64,000 nt of DNA from Psettodes erumei (GCA_016785225.1 JAFBJZ010000766.1:1-64000), one strand, 5' to 3'. Shown: positions 20,656 through 32,043, counted from the first letter of the stretch. The notes: a model not told the origin generated them from the sequence alone. Numbers and translations are program-made.

Positions 20656-20693
20656 AAAAAAGAGGCGCTGATTTATAAGCGGCTCTTTTTTTA
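20656..20693 (+). terminator. Rho-independent terminator after the dienelactone hydrolase gene
   Basis: AAAAAGAG-G-CGCT and AGCG-G-CTCTTTTTTT pair around GATTTATA, and the last arm ends in a T-run. Confidence 0.8.
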
Positions 20694-20774
20694 GTTGAGC
20701 AGCTTTAGGTACATGATGCTTCTTGTACTCGGACGCAAATCGCGTCATTATCACCTTATCATCAAGCAAATTGA

Positions 20775-23700
20775 GTGACGAGGATGCTATATCTGTTAAT
20801 GAATCCGCTGGGCTGGCTGGCTTTTACCATTTTATTCATCATCGCTTCGGTGCTATATATTAGTATCCATAGCCAAATCCAGCAGTTGCGCCGTGAGATG
20901 GCAGCGCTACAAGCTGAGCTCAAGCAATATAAAGACAGTATAGACGCTGCATCCAACGCGCACTCTGAGCCATCCTCTCAAGATACAGAGCATCAGCAGA
21001 CAACGTCACAACCACCCGTGCTTTCTGAGCGGCCAGAGTTGCCAGAGTCAGCAAACCGGCCTTTATCCGAGCTACCTACACCCCCTTTACCCGCAGCTTC
21101 ATCACTATCGACAGAAAATCGACAAGCCACTGCAACCATAGAGCCTGATGAGCGCTCCTTACCTATCGTCACCTCACTGATTTATTCTATCAAAAGCTGG
21201 TTTTTTGGCGGTAACTTGGTCGTGCGTGTCGGGGTAATCGTCTTACTCATCGGTGTGGTGCTTTTGCTGCGCTTACTGAGCGATTATATCGAGATTCCGA
21301 TTACCATAAAGCTTATTGGTATTGGCCTGATGGGATTGGGACTGGCGGCGTTGGGGATACAGTTGGCAAAAAACCGCTTTGCTTATGGCATCACCTTACA
21401 GGGTGCGGGCTTAGCGACGGCTTATTTGACCGTCTTTTTTGCGTATAGCGTCTATCAGGTGCTCGCAAGCGTGCCAAGCTTTATTGGACTTGGCCTTTTA
21501 TCAGCTGTCACCATCGGTCTCGCTGTGCGTCAAAACGCCTTACCGCTGGCTTTATTGGCCTTGTCTGGTGGGTTTTTTGCGCCTGTATTGACCGGTGAAG
21601 ACACCGGCAGTCTGGTCGCCTTATTTAGCTATTATCTGCTGTTAAACGTCACCGTTGCTGTCATTGCTCACTACCGTACTTGGAAAATGCTCAATCTGCT
21701 CGGCGTGTTGGTCACCTTTGGACTGGCCTACTATTGGGGCGCGACGAAGCAATCTAAGCGCTACCATTGAGGCGCAGCGCTGGACATTGGTATTGCTGGT
21801 GACGCTGCATGTATTGCTATATTTGTTTGTCGTCATCCGCTACGCCCAGCACATCATCGCTTATAACACATTAAATGAAACAGATATCGCCCAGATGACT
21901 GTAGGTAGTATTTACGGTACAAACCCCAGCACAGATGCCAGTACGAACAACCATACAAAAAACAGCGCAAACAACACCTATGTCTTCCCTATTGATACGG
22001 GTTTATTGTTTTCCGTACCGATATTGGCCTTTGGTTTATTTGCGGCGTTGTTAGACGCTATTCCTCATGCGCTGACCCTCACCAGTGCTGTTTTAGCGGT
22101 GATTTATTTGGGCATTGGCTGGATATTTGTACAGCGCAGTCAACGATATGCCTTAATCACTGAAGGCATGCTGGCGTTAGGATTTGGATTTTTGGCATTA
22201 GTCATTCCGCTGGCTCTCGATGCTGAGTGGATTGCCTTTGGCTGGTCGGTTCAAGGGCTGGCGTTGGTATGGTTTGGTCGGCGCTCGCTACGCGCATGGT
22301 CGGTGCTATTTGGGCTAGGGTTACAGCTGCTGAGTATCGCGATGCTGATGATAACTGTGGTCTTTACAATCAAAGATTATCCAACACTGGCCTTGACGAT
22401 TTCAGCGCTCAGCTACCTCGCCGCCATGTTTGTCTTACGCGCCAGCAACGCCCCTATGGATGACACAAACAGCCAGCGTCACGCCGATCAGACGCTGGTG
22501 AAATACGCTAACACATTGGGCATCGGTGAACTCGCTACCAAGCAGTGGCTGGCTTCAATCAATAGCCAAAGTATGGCGTTTAACCTGATGTGGCGCAGTC
22601 CGAGGTTGAGCCGTTTTTTGACGTTCACCGCCGTGGTCTGGCTGCTGTATGTATTGGTCATCGATCTTGATCAATGGCTTGCCAACTGGCACATCGCAAC
22701 GACAGCGCTGCTAGGATTGGCCGCGTTAACCAGCCTTGTCCTTTATTATGCCGTCAATCAATATCGTTCTTGGTTGGAGATTCGGCAGTTTTGTCATGGT
22801 TTACTGCTGTTATTGTATGCCACGCTACTGTTTCAATTACCGCAAAGATATGCAGTTTGATTATCAATGGTCGACCTTTCATTGGTCGATATTTATTACT
22901 TTGCTGATAGGCGGGTTGGTCATTGGGCAGTTATGGCTAAAGACATGGCATAAAGCAGCTGAGTTAACACGTTTTGATAGCGCAAGCTGGCTTGGAGCGG
23001 GCATTATTGTTTTAGCAGAAGCCATGCATTATGGCTTACCTGACTCAAAAGGTGTCATGACTGTTTTAGTGCCAGTTGCCTTTATGTTGGCTGGATTATG
23101 GTGGACACAGCGTCATGCTATGGCTAAATATCATGATGAGCAGTCAAACACGCACTCAAAAGCAGCAACCTCAGCCTTTCCGCTCGCTTGGTTTGATTGG
23201 CCTCAAGCACTGTTAGACAGCGCCAAAATCTTTGTACCTATCACCTTAGGCTGGGCGCTGTTTACCAATTTTACTTATGATGGGGTGATTTGGGCCTTGC
23301 CTTATTTTCCGCTATTTAATTTATACGATCTGACGTTATGGCTGGTGGTGTTTTACGCCTTGGGCGTTTATTTACTCCGTCAGCCACGTGGTAGCGGTTC
23401 GAGAAATCTATTAAAAGCCATTCCTAAAAACGATATGCTACTTATTGTCTTAGCGCTGATTGGCCTTTGGATAGGCTCGAGTATGTTGGTCAGGACGCTG
23501 CATGCCTTTATCGGCACGCCATTATGGACTGGCAGTGTATATGGAGTGACTGGCGGCGCGTGGAATAGCGAGCAAGTACAGACGGGATTGACGATTTTGT
23601 GGACGCTCATTGCCTTGGTCGCGACCATCAGCGCTAGCCGCTATGGACAGCGCACGCTATGGTTTATGGGCATTGGACTACTGGGCGCGGTGGTGCTAAA

Positions 23701-23833
23701 ACTGGTCTTGGTTGACTTGTCACAGACCGAGGCGATTTGGCGGGTGATTTCGTTCCTTGGTGCAGGCAGCTTGATCTTGGTCATTGGCTATTTAGCGCCG
23801 CTACCACCAGCGCGCAAGGACTTAGTAGACTAG
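20775..23833 (+). CDS. DUF2339 large membrane protein, two frameshifts
   Basis: About 1018 residues once corrected. An N-terminal membrane segment is followed by a short coiled coil (QIQQLRREMAALQAELKQY), a Pro/Ser/Glu-rich linker, then many hydrophobic segments beginning near NLVVRVGVIVLLIGVVLLL, which is the DUF2339 pattern. Breaks: an extra A at 21747-21748 (SNLSATIEAQRW continues in another frame) and an extra T at 22837-22838 (YRKDMQFDYQW continues). DUF2339 proteins are predicted multispan inner-membrane proteins of unknown function. Start is either GTG 20775 or ATG 20784. The stop codon lies inside a CTAGG repeat. Confidence 0.8.
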
Positions 23834-23891
23834 GACGTACTCTCAACCCAATCGATGAGCCTATAGATGGGCCAAACATAAAGACACGCCC
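23830..23891. repeat. CTAGGGCG short palindromic element, copy 2 (degenerate)
   Basis: Aligns along its length with copy 1 (shared core CAATCGAT, then GGGC-AAA, and ACACGCCC at the right end), but the left end has drifted to CTAGGACGTACTC. The DUF2339 stop codon (TAG, 23831-23833) lies in the first bases of the element, so the last codons of that gene are at the insertion edge. Confidence 0.7.
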
Positions 23892-24061
23892 AAATCCGCA
23901 TGACAGCCTGCCTGAAGCCTGACATAAAATTGTAACGTGGCAACAAGGCGACTGGATAACATTGGGTGCTGACGCTGGTTGTGTAGTAAACTGAACATCA
24001 TAAAAAAGTAGACACTGATGGTCTTACTTTTAGCATTTTTTATAAAAGGTTATGAAAGCAG

Positions 24062-25018
24062 ATGGATAAAAGAGCGAATATTCAATGGTTCCCTGGGCAC
24101 ATGAACAAAGCCCGTAACGAAATCAAAGAAATCATGCCGCAGATGGACGTGGTCATCGAGGTGATTGACGCCCGTATTCCTTATAGTAGCGAAAACCCCA
24201 TGGTCGCAGCACTACGCGGCGAAAAACCGGTCATCAAGATATTAAACAAAGCCGATCTCGCCGACCCTGATCTGACCCAAGCATGGATGGCGCACCTTGA
24301 GCAGCAAGCGGGCGTCAAAGCCATCGCGTGTGACAATAACAAAGCCGATGACGTCAAGCGCATCATCGCTCTATGCAAAAAAATGGTGCCCAATAAAGTT
24401 GGCACCGGTCGCCAGATCAAAGCCATGATCATGGGCATTCCAAACGTTGGCAAATCGACTTTGATCAATACCTTAGCAGGGCGTGCAGTAGCAAAAACTG
24501 GCGACGAGCCTGCGGTGACCAAGTCGCAGCAGCTGATCAAACTCGATGATGACATCATGCTCTATGACACCCCTGGTATGCTCTGGCCAAAGGTCGAAAA
24601 CGAAAACTCTGGCTATCGACTCGCAGCGACCGGTGGCATTCGCGATACCGCGTTTGACTTCGCCGATGTCGCCAGCTATACCGCTGAGTATTTGCTGAGC
24701 GCTTATCCTGAGCTGCTAAAAACTCGCTATAAAATTGACGAGCTGCCCAAGACCGATTGGGAGTTTTTTGAAATGGCAGGGCGTAACCGAGGATTTATCA
24801 AAAAAGGCGGAGTCGTTGATACCTACCGCATGTCTGAGATTTTGATCAATGAGCTGCGTAGTGGCAAGCTTGGACGTATTACCCTTGAAACTCCAGCGAT
24901 GATCGAAGCGGAAGAAATCATCGTCGCCGAACAACGTCTGGCGGCAGAAGAAAAAAAGAAAGCCCGCGAAGAAGAAAAGCGCTTGCGCCGATTAAAAACG
25001 CGGAAAAATCGGAAGTAG
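24062..25018 (+). CDS. ylqF: Ribosome biogenesis GTPase YlqF (RbgA family)
   Basis: Circularly permuted GTPase of large-subunit assembly. The motif order shows the permutation: NKAD (G4) at 62-65, then GIPNVGKS (G1) at 125-132, and DTPG (G3) at 169-172. The N-terminal WFPGHMNKA is typical of the family. The C-terminus is a Lys/Arg/Glu-rich helix fit for rRNA contact. Length (318) is a little above the Bacillus protein because of that tail. In Gram-negatives its exact assembly step is less well known than in Bacillus, where it acts late in 50S maturation. Confidence 0.92.
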   Translation: MDKRANIQWFPGHMNKARNEIKEIMPQMDVVIEVIDARIPYSSENPMVAALRGEKPVIKILNKADLADPDLTQAWMAHLEQQAGVKAIACDNNKADDVKRIIALCKKMVPNKVGTGRQIKAMIMGIPNVGKSTLINTLAGRAVAKTGDEPAVTKSQQLIKLDDDIMLYDTPGMLWPKVENENSGYRLAATGGIRDTAFDFADVASYTAEYLLSAYPELLKTRYKIDELPKTDWEFFEMAGRNRGFIKKGGVVDTYRMSEILINELRSGKLGRITLETPAMIEAEEIIVAEQRLAAEEKKKAREEEKRLRRLKTRKNRK

Positions 25019-25041
25019 ATTGACCAACAATATAAGCTTTT

Positions 25042-25971
25042 ATGAATCCATTAATACCCTCAGCAAAAACCATTCAAATCTACCTGCCCACAGGTAACCC
25101 TCGTGGGCTGCGTGTCGCTGAAATGACCACACGCACCGTGCGTCTGATTGAAGTGCCGCGCATTCATATTGCAGATTTTTTAAGTATGCCCGACGCCAAG
25201 CAAGTAGGCTTATACTTTCTAATTGGTGATACCGATAGCACGGACAAACCTCTACTCTATATTGGGCAAACAGGCGATTTAACCCAGCGCCTGAAAAGCC
25301 ATCATAATGGTAAAGATTTTTGGACAAGGGTGTTTGTCATGCTCTCTACCAACAACACCATTACCCAGACGCATGCGCTGTATATGGAACATAAAGCCAT
25401 TCAAATTGCCACAGATGTCGGGCGTTACGATTTGCAAAATGGCAATAATGGCAGCAAGCCGCATACGCCAGCACCGCTGCAAGCAGACTGCGAAGAGCTG
25501 TTTCACACATTAGATATTTTACTGTCTACCCTCGGGCAGCCAGTTTTTGAAGCAATCGGTATTGAGACTCCTAATACTAAAGCCTACCAGCCACTGATAC
25601 CAGATACCCGCCAGTCTCCCCAAGACACACCAGCAGTCGTACCTGACAAGCAACCAATGCTGTTTTATTGCAAAGCCAAAGACTGTGATGCTCAAGGCTA
25701 CTACGATAATGACGGTTTTGTTTTGTTAAAAGGGTCGCTCATCCGTAAAATTCATACACCATCATTTAGTAAATGGGGCATCAATAAAAAACGTGAAATG
25801 TTAGCAAACAAAATATTAATCGAGCACGATGACAACACTTACAAAGTGGTCAAAAACCACTTGCTGACAACACCTAGTGGTGCAGGACAAATTGCAACAG
25901 GACGTAATGCAAATGGGTGGCTAGTCTGGAAAAACAAAGCTGGCCAGACGCTTAGCGATATTTACCGCTAG
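25042..25971 (+). CDS. GIY-YIG nuclease domain protein with C-terminal DUF4357
   Basis: A 309-residue protein. The GIY-YIG core spans about residues 55-100 (GLYFLIGDTDS, then LLYIGQTGDLTQRLKSH, with the conserved Arg after the YIG strand) and is followed by TQTHALYMEHKAIQIA, carrying the conserved Glu. A DUF4357 domain near the C-terminus reads GFVLLKGSLIR and ends GRNANGWLVWKNKAGQTL. This GIY-YIG plus DUF4357 pair is widespread but uncharacterised; nicking or trimming DNA, or a role in defence, are possibilities only. It lies 23 bp after ylqF and may be co-transcribed, with no strong ribosome site of its own. Confidence 0.82.
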   Translation: MNPLIPSAKTIQIYLPTGNPRGLRVAEMTTRTVRLIEVPRIHIADFLSMPDAKQVGLYFLIGDTDSTDKPLLYIGQTGDLTQRLKSHHNGKDFWTRVFVMLSTNNTITQTHALYMEHKAIQIATDVGRYDLQNGNNGSKPHTPAPLQADCEELFHTLDILLSTLGQPVFEAIGIETPNTKAYQPLIPDTRQSPQDTPAVVPDKQPMLFYCKAKDCDAQGYYDNDGFVLLKGSLIRKIHTPSFSKWGINKKREMLANKILIEHDDNTYKVVKNHLLTTPSGAGQIATGRNANGWLVWKNKAGQTLSDIYR

Positions 25972-26062
25972 TAAATCAACCAGATAATCACCATATAGGA
26001 TAAACGCTTTGCTTAAGTGTAACCAAAGCGCCCTTTACTTATTGCCAATTTTATAAGAGCCT

Positions 26063-27330
26063 ATGACTCAACCTACTGCCATACCCGACACTCCTTTTTC
26101 AACCCACTGACGCATTAGACTCCTTCGCCCCGCGCCTACTCGATTGGTTTGCCGAAAATGGCCGTCATGACCTGCCTTGGCAACAGCACCAGACCGACAC
26201 CCCCAATCCTTATGTCGTTTGGCTATCCGAAGTCATGCTCCAGCAGACACAAGTCACCACCGTGTTGCCCTACTTTGCGCGTTTTATGGAATCGTTTCCG
26301 AGCGTGCAGGATTTGGCCGCCGCAGAATGGGACTTGGTCGCCGAGCATTGGGCGGGGCTTGGCTACTATGCACGCGCGCGTAATTTGCATAAAGGCGCAA
26401 AGCAACTGGCCGAGATAATTGACGAGACCGGTGATTTTCCGCAGACGCTAGCGGGCTGGGAAGCCATCTCTGGCGTTGGGCCGTCGACCGCTGGGGCGAT
26501 TATGGCGATGGGCTTGCACAAGTATGGCGTCATCTGTGATGGCAATGTCAAACGCGTCCTTACCCGCTGGGCGGCTATTGAGGGCGATATCACCAAGTCT
26601 GCCACCACCAAGACGCTATGGGCGTTGGCAGAGCGTTTAACACCTGTCGATGACTCAGGACGGTTTGCGCAGGCGATGATGGACATGGGCGCAACGCTAT
26701 GCACGCGTAGCAAGCCTGCCTGCTTATTGTGTCCACTACAAGAGGACTGTCTTGCCCATGCACAGGGGCGCGAAACCGACTATCCAGTCAAGGCAAAAAA
26801 ACAGCCCAAGCCCAGTAAGTTTAGCAACGCGCTTATCATCAAAGATACGGACGGCAAAATACTATGGCTACAGCGCCCTGACAATGGTATTTGGGGCGGA
26901 CTATGGAGCTTGCCATTACAGTTTGTAGAAAAGGTTGATGGTAAAGCGAACACTAAGGCTACTGTTAAAAAGACGCTAGCTAGCGATGATAAGCCATCAA
27001 ACACAGCAAATGACGTACGCAGTAATGAAAAAGTCTATGAGACAGAATTTACCACCGCTGAGCAGATTATTCATGAGTGGCTAGATAAAAAATAAATTGA
27101 TAGCCGCACCCATTAATCAAACCTTGCTTGATGATGCGCCTATCAAGCACTCATTGACCCACTTTCATTGGTATTTGACGCCGCAATCCGTCACTTTAGA
27201 CAATAAGCAAACAACCGCATTGAGCACAGCCTTGCAAGCAGCAGAGATTAATATTCATTGGTTGACCGCAGACGATGCGCGGGCAACGCTAGGATTACCG
27301 CGGGCGATGGTGAAGATTTTAGAGCGGTAA
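26063..27330 (+). CDS. mutY: A/G-specific adenine glycosylase MutY, two frameshifts
   Basis: Base-excision enzyme that removes A opposite 8-oxoG. Visible are DLPWQ, the catalytic Glu in WLSEVMLQQTQV, helix-hairpin-helix GVGPSTAG, the catalytic Asp in CDGNVKRVLTR, the four-Cys Fe-S cluster in CTRSKPACLLCPLQEDC, and a C-terminal Nudix-like domain starting at LIIKDTDGKILWLQRP. Breaks: an extra T at 26095-26099 just after the start, and an extra A at 27087-27092, after which LIAAPINQTLLD continues to the stop at 27330. Corrected length is about 421 residues. Both are homopolymer events. Confidence 0.9.
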
Positions 27331-27335
27331 GTACG

Positions 27336-27410
27336 TATAGTCGAACCACTATAAATAAACACAGTGCTACTGGGATGAATTTTGCGCAGCAATTTCTCTA
27401 TTTGTGAATA
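27336..27410. repeat. TATAGTC inverted-repeat element, copy D (truncated)
   Basis: Starts six bases after the mutY stop with TATAGTCGAACCACTATAAATAAACACAG, then CTACTGGGATGAATT and GCGCAGC, matching the left half of the copies at 46819 and 59664. The right end is not recognisable. Confidence 0.55.
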
Positions 27411-27502
27411 TTCAACGCAGCCATACAACGCAAATAAATTGCATACTACCATAAATAGCAGCACTTCAAAAAGCATAAACTTAGGGACAGAGCTATTTTT
27501 AT

Positions 27503-28405
27503 TTAAGATTTAGGCACCCGCAGACGCATCAAGCCTTCTTGTTGCACCGTTGCGACCAGCTTACCATCTTGCCAAAACTGCCCATGATTTAAGCCTTTGG
27601 CATTAGAGGTGGTATCACTCCACATGTCATAGAGCAGCCAATCATTCAAATCAAATTCACGGTGGAAGTGCATCGAGTGGTCGATACTGGCCGCTTGTAG
27701 ACCACTGGTCATAAAGCTGACCCCATGCGACATCAGCCCTGTGCCGACTAAGTAAAAATCAGACGAAAATGCCAATAGCGCTTGCTGAATCGCCACCGGC
27801 TGATTGCCCAGCTCGCGGATACGCAGCCAGTTGGCTTGTTTTGGCTTCATCGGCTCAGGATGGATAGGATCACGCGGTTTGACAGGCTTAATCTCGACAT
27901 GACGACGACGCATAAAACGTGCTTTGAGCGCATCTGGCACTTTGCCGACGTACTCTTCTTTTAAATCTTGCTCGGCGAGCAGGTCGTCTGGTGGCGGATA
28001 GACGGGCATATCTTCTTGATACTCAAGTCCCTCCTCCATCGGCGAAAACGAGGCAATCATCGAAAAAATCACTTGCTCAATAGGCGCTTTACCGCGTACT
28101 TCTTTGTACTGAATCGCGGTCACTTCTCGCGCAGAGAGGCTACGCCCATCGCGTAGACGGCGTACTCGATAAATCACTGGCTGGTTGATATCACCGCCAC
28201 GCAAAAAATAGCCGTGCAGTGAATGGCAGGGTTTGTCTTTATCCAGCGTATGGGCAGCTGCCATGATTGCTTGCGCCAAGACTTGCCCACCAAAGATACG
28301 ACTGCCCACATAGTCATGGCTTTTCCCCTCAAAGACATCAGGGCTCACTTCAATAAGCGATACGGTAGCAAGCAGCTCATCAATCAGTTGCGAATAATCA
28401 GACAT
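27503..28405 (-). CDS. tesB: Acyl-CoA thioesterase II
   Basis: Double hot-dog thioesterase that hydrolyses acyl-CoA to free acid and CoA in the cytoplasm. SRIFGGQVLAQAIMAA and CHSLHGYFLRGGD mark the N-terminal hot dog; the end region has DHSMHFHREFDLNDWLLYD and NHGQFWQDGKLVATVQQEG, typical of TesB. The ATG at 28405 (MSDYSQLID) is chosen over one 48 bp upstream because family members start here and AAGGAA lies upstream. It has 300 residues, against 286 in E. coli. Confidence 0.92.
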   Translation of the reverse strand: MSDYSQLIDELLATVSLIEVSPDVFEGKSHDYVGSRIFGGQVLAQAIMAAAHTLDKDKPCHSLHGYFLRGGDINQPVIYRVRRLRDGRSLSAREVTAIQYKEVRGKAPIEQVIFSMIASFSPMEEGLEYQEDMPVYPPPDDLLAEQDLKEEYVGKVPDALKARFMRRRHVEIKPVKPRDPIHPEPMKPKQANWLRIRELGNQPVAIQQALLAFSSDFYLVGTGLMSHGVSFMTSGLQAASIDHSMHFHREFDLNDWLLYDMWSDTTSNAKGLNHGQFWQDGKLVATVQQEGLMRLRVPKS

Positions 28406-28843
28406 GACGATAGGTTTCCTTATTTTTATCAAAACGGCGCGCGGCTGCACCAACCCACCTAATGATAGCCAGATGATATAACGGCAAACCTGCTGCGTTT
28501 GAATGTAAAATAATATGAAATCACTTGCTAAAAATACACAAGAGAGATGTTAGAACGAAATTTTAGCGTAAAAATACAGCGATAGCAGCGCTATACACGT
28601 ATTTATTATCCACTGAAAGGCTAAACATATTACCCAATATCCCGCGCTTTGACCAGTTATGAGTCGCTTACCCGCCAGTCTTGACCGCCTTTTTTATCTC
28701 ATGACAAAAGTACCCGCTGATGGCTTACGCACGCGCTTGGCTATCACAAGGTTTGAGGCAGATGTATCTATCGCAGCATCAGTGCATCAGCCTAATAAAA
28801 AACGAGATGATCGGCGCATCTCGTTTTCATTGCTATGCTTCGT
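28406..28843. other. Intergenic region between rapA and tesB
   Basis: No gene supported. It contains the rapA terminator and presumably the tesB promoter. Confidence 0.5.
28797..28828 (-). terminator. Rho-independent terminator after rapA
   Basis: On the minus strand AACGAGATG and CATCTCGTT form a perfect 9-bp stem around a 7-base loop, followed by TTTTATT. It is about 20 bp past the rapA stop. Confidence 0.88.
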
Positions 28844-31732
28844 TTATGGCTTGACCGCTACCAATACGCGGATAGAGTCTGGTACCAGCGATAGGTTGCC
28901 TAATGCCTGCTCGCCTTGTGCTTTTAGCTGCTCTAAGCGCTCTACTTCTTCTGGACGTACATTGGGGTTGATGGTTTGTAGATGTTTTAGGCGCTTGATT
29001 TCACGCGACCACTGCTGATTGAAACGGGCGCTTGCTTGCTCACCGATTTCTGCCAGCTGCTGGCGGGCGATCTCTTCGGCGTCGTAGTAACGCTGCTCGA
29101 TCACATCACCGCGCACTTTGATGACTTGGCGGGCGCGGTTTTTGTCCAGTCGCTCGATGTGCGGCATGATCATATCGCTACTGATGCGCGCTGACAGATC
29201 ATTGCCTTGCTCACTGATAAACACCCGAATGTTTTGCGTGGTGATAGTCGCAGGCAGATTGAGCACTCTTGGCGCGATGGCCTCGACACGGAAGTTTACC
29301 TCGAGCAGCACCATGCCTTGTGGCACGACCGCGCTTTTTAGCATCGCCACCGTGGTATTGCCAAAGGTGCTGGTGCTGGCCAACTCGTAAATCGCGCGCA
29401 TCAGCGGATGCTCATGGGTAATAAAGTCGATATCTTCACGCAGCAATGCCTGCCCACGATCAAAGGTCAAGGTCATCCCATCTTCATCGCCCAGTGGCAG
29501 GCCATCGATGTACTCACTGATCTCAGTGCTATCGATAGGAGCGATGACCCACGAGCCATCGCGCTGGATACTATGATCGATATTAGCAGAGGCAAAAAAT
29601 CGCTCCATAAAGTGTGGCAGCAGATTGTTCTGATCAAAGTCAATCATGGCATCTTTGATACGCCCAGCGACACGTGGACGGCACGAGTTGTACTCCAGCA
29701 GACGGTCACGGCCAGCTTGTAGCTGCGCTTCTAGCCCTAGGCGGGTTTTTTTCGCTTCGGTGATGATGTCTTGTAGCATGGCACGGTTGTCGGGCGTATC
29801 AGCACTCTCTAGCACAGGCTTTAGCGTTTGGATGTATTGCTCTTGCACACTTTGGGCAGTCGGTGATATCTGACTAAACATATTGAGCGCTTTGTCATAC
29901 CAATGATATAAACGCTCCTGCGCGGTGCCCTGCACATAAGGGACGTGAAGCATGATCTGCTGCGTCTGACCGATACGGTCTAGGCGGCCTATGCGCTGCT
30001 CTAGCGTGTCTGGATTGGCAGGTAAGTCCCACAGTATCAGCTGGCTTGCAAACTGGAAGTTACGGCCTTCTGAGCCAATCTCTGAGCAAAGCAATATCTG
30101 CGCGCCCTCGGAATCAGCAAAAAACGCCGCCGCTTGGTCACGCTCAAGCAGTGTCATCTGCTCGGTAAAGATAGCAGTCTTAATGCCTGCATGTAAGCGC
30201 AGTACCGCCTCAAGACTCTCAACCGTCGCCCCACTACGAGCGATCAATAGCACTTTTTGATGCTTTAGCTCACCGCGCAAGATATCAATCAACCAAGACA
30301 CACGTGGGTCATCTTCTAGCCAGCCACCATCGGGCTGGTTTTCTTCGCCCCACAGCTGCTCACGCAGTTTGCCCGTGGTTTGGTAGCTATCAACCCATGC
30401 GTCAGGCAGGGGCAGTGGATATGGCTGATGGCTTCGTCCATAAAACCCTTTGACACTCTCACGAGTATTGCGAAATAAGATACGGCCGGTACCATGACGG
30501 TCCAGTAGCTCGTTAAGGGCATAAGTACGCAAGCGCTCATCGTCATTGATTGCGCCCAGCTCATCCATGCTAATGTCTAATAAATGGCTCAAAGCTGCGA
30601 TTTGCCCATCACTCAGCGGCTTGTCTTCTATCAACACGCCAGCGACGGCAGCGGTTTCGGCAAAGGCTTCTTGCCCATCAATAAACTCATCCAAATCATC
30701 AAAGCGATCAGGATCTAGCAGGCGCAAACGCGCAAAATGGCTTTGCGCGCCGAGCTGCTCAGGCGTTGCGGTCAGTAGCATCACCCCAGGCGTCTCTTCA
30801 GCAAAGTCAGCAATCAAATCGTATTTGTCATTGCCGCCCTGCTCTTCATCCCAGTGCAAATGGTGCGCTTCGTCGACGACCAATAGATCAAAGCCCGCTT
30901 CCATCGCCTGATCGTACAAATCAGGATGATCAAGCAACAAATCCATGCCCGCGATGATACATTGCTCGGTGGCAAAGACGTTTTGTTCAGGATCATGCTC
31001 TTTGATCGCGGCAGTACGTACCAAATCAAACAACGCAAAATTTAGGTTAAAGCGGCGACGCAGCTCGATCATCCACTGGTATTGCAGACTGTCTGGTACC
31101 AAGATAAGTACGCGCTCAGCCTTTCCTGTGATTAGCTGCTGATGAATGATTAAGCCCGCTTCGATGGTTTTACCCAGACCCACTTCATCGGCCAAAAGCA
31201 CACGCGGCGCGATACGCTTGCCGACCTCGTGAGCGATATACAGCTGATGCTCGATAATATCGACACGCGCGCCCATTAGGCCTTTGAGCGGATGACCTGC
31301 CAGCGCCGACTGCATGCGCAAGATGTCTTGGCGCAGCTCGTACCAGTCGCCACGCTCGATGCGACCAGCGAGCAGACGCTCAAGCGGCTTGGCAAGCGTG
31401 ATATTGGCCGCGAGTCGGGTTTCCATGATACCGCGCTCATGCTCATCGACGCTGTACTTGAGCACACCCATCACCTCGTCTACCGCATTGACCGTATAGC
31501 CGTTGCCATCTTGGTCATAAATGCTATCGCCCGCCTTAAATACCACGCGCGACAGTGGCGCTGAGTTTTTGGCATAAACACGCGTCTCCTCGCTTTGCGG
31601 AAACAAGATGTGCACACAGCGATCATCCACATCGATGACCACACCCAAGCCAAGCTCAGACTCTGTATCAGATAAATAACGTTGGCCAACGGCGAATTCA
31701 GTACTGTGCAGTGAAGCGATAGAGGTAGTCAT
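28844..31732 (-). CDS. rapA: RNA polymerase-associated ATP-dependent helicase RapA
   Basis: Swi2/Snf2-type ATPase that binds RNA polymerase and helps it recycle after termination. The 962 residues include N-terminal Tudor-like domains, Walker A ADEVGLGKT at 181-189, DEAH at 287-290, the helicase C region (ILLCSEIGSEGRNFQFA, then RIGRLDRIGQ), and the RapA C-terminal domains. It is intact and of normal length (E. coli 968). It is divergent from the dehydrogenase gene across a 311-bp region and closed by a clear terminator. Confidence 0.95.
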   Translation of the reverse strand: MTTSIASLHSTEFAVGQRYLSDTESELGLGVVIDVDDRCVHILFPQSEETRVYAKNSAPLSRVVFKAGDSIYDQDGNGYTVNAVDEVMGVLKYSVDEHERGIMETRLAANITLAKPLERLLAGRIERGDWYELRQDILRMQSALAGHPLKGLMGARVDIIEHQLYIAHEVGKRIAPRVLLADEVGLGKTIEAGLIIHQQLITGKAERVLILVPDSLQYQWMIELRRRFNLNFALFDLVRTAAIKEHDPEQNVFATEQCIIAGMDLLLDHPDLYDQAMEAGFDLLVVDEAHHLHWDEEQGGNDKYDLIADFAEETPGVMLLTATPEQLGAQSHFARLRLLDPDRFDDLDEFIDGQEAFAETAAVAGVLIEDKPLSDGQIAALSHLLDISMDELGAINDDERLRTYALNELLDRHGTGRILFRNTRESVKGFYGRSHQPYPLPLPDAWVDSYQTTGKLREQLWGEENQPDGGWLEDDPRVSWLIDILRGELKHQKVLLIARSGATVESLEAVLRLHAGIKTAIFTEQMTLLERDQAAAFFADSEGAQILLCSEIGSEGRNFQFASQLILWDLPANPDTLEQRIGRLDRIGQTQQIMLHVPYVQGTAQERLYHWYDKALNMFSQISPTAQSVQEQYIQTLKPVLESADTPDNRAMLQDIITEAKKTRLGLEAQLQAGRDRLLEYNSCRPRVAGRIKDAMIDFDQNNLLPHFMERFFASANIDHSIQRDGSWVIAPIDSTEISEYIDGLPLGDEDGMTLTFDRGQALLREDIDFITHEHPLMRAIYELASTSTFGNTTVAMLKSAVVPQGMVLLEVNFRVEAIAPRVLNLPATITTQNIRVFISEQGNDLSARISSDMIMPHIERLDKNRARQVIKVRGDVIEQRYYDAEEIARQQLAEIGEQASARFNQQWSREIKRLKHLQTINPNVRPEEVERLEQLKAQGEQALGNLSLVPDSIRVLVAVKP

Positions 31733-32043
31733 AAGGCGATGTCTTTTTTGTACTCAGGTAATAAGAAATAAAATAGATAGCAATGGCCGCTAATGGTGGC
31801 TGTGCATAGGGTAACACCCATTTAGTCGACAGCTAAGGTAGACCATTATATAACGTTAGCGGCTAGATGAGTGCGTTTAGTTGACTTTTCAAGTAGACAA
31901 TTGTGACAGCGCTTGGGTTTCTCAGGTTTTTATGGTTTGGTTTTTGACTAAACCCACCGACGTGCTACATTAAGCCTCACCCCCATAAAGCCTTAAAACC
32001 ATAGAAAAAATCAATACAACAATCAATTCATCAGGGAGTCACT
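31733..32043. other. Divergent promoter region between rapA and the dehydrogenase gene
   Basis: No gene. It must hold promoters for two divergent genes; no site was strong enough to mark individually. Confidence 0.45.
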
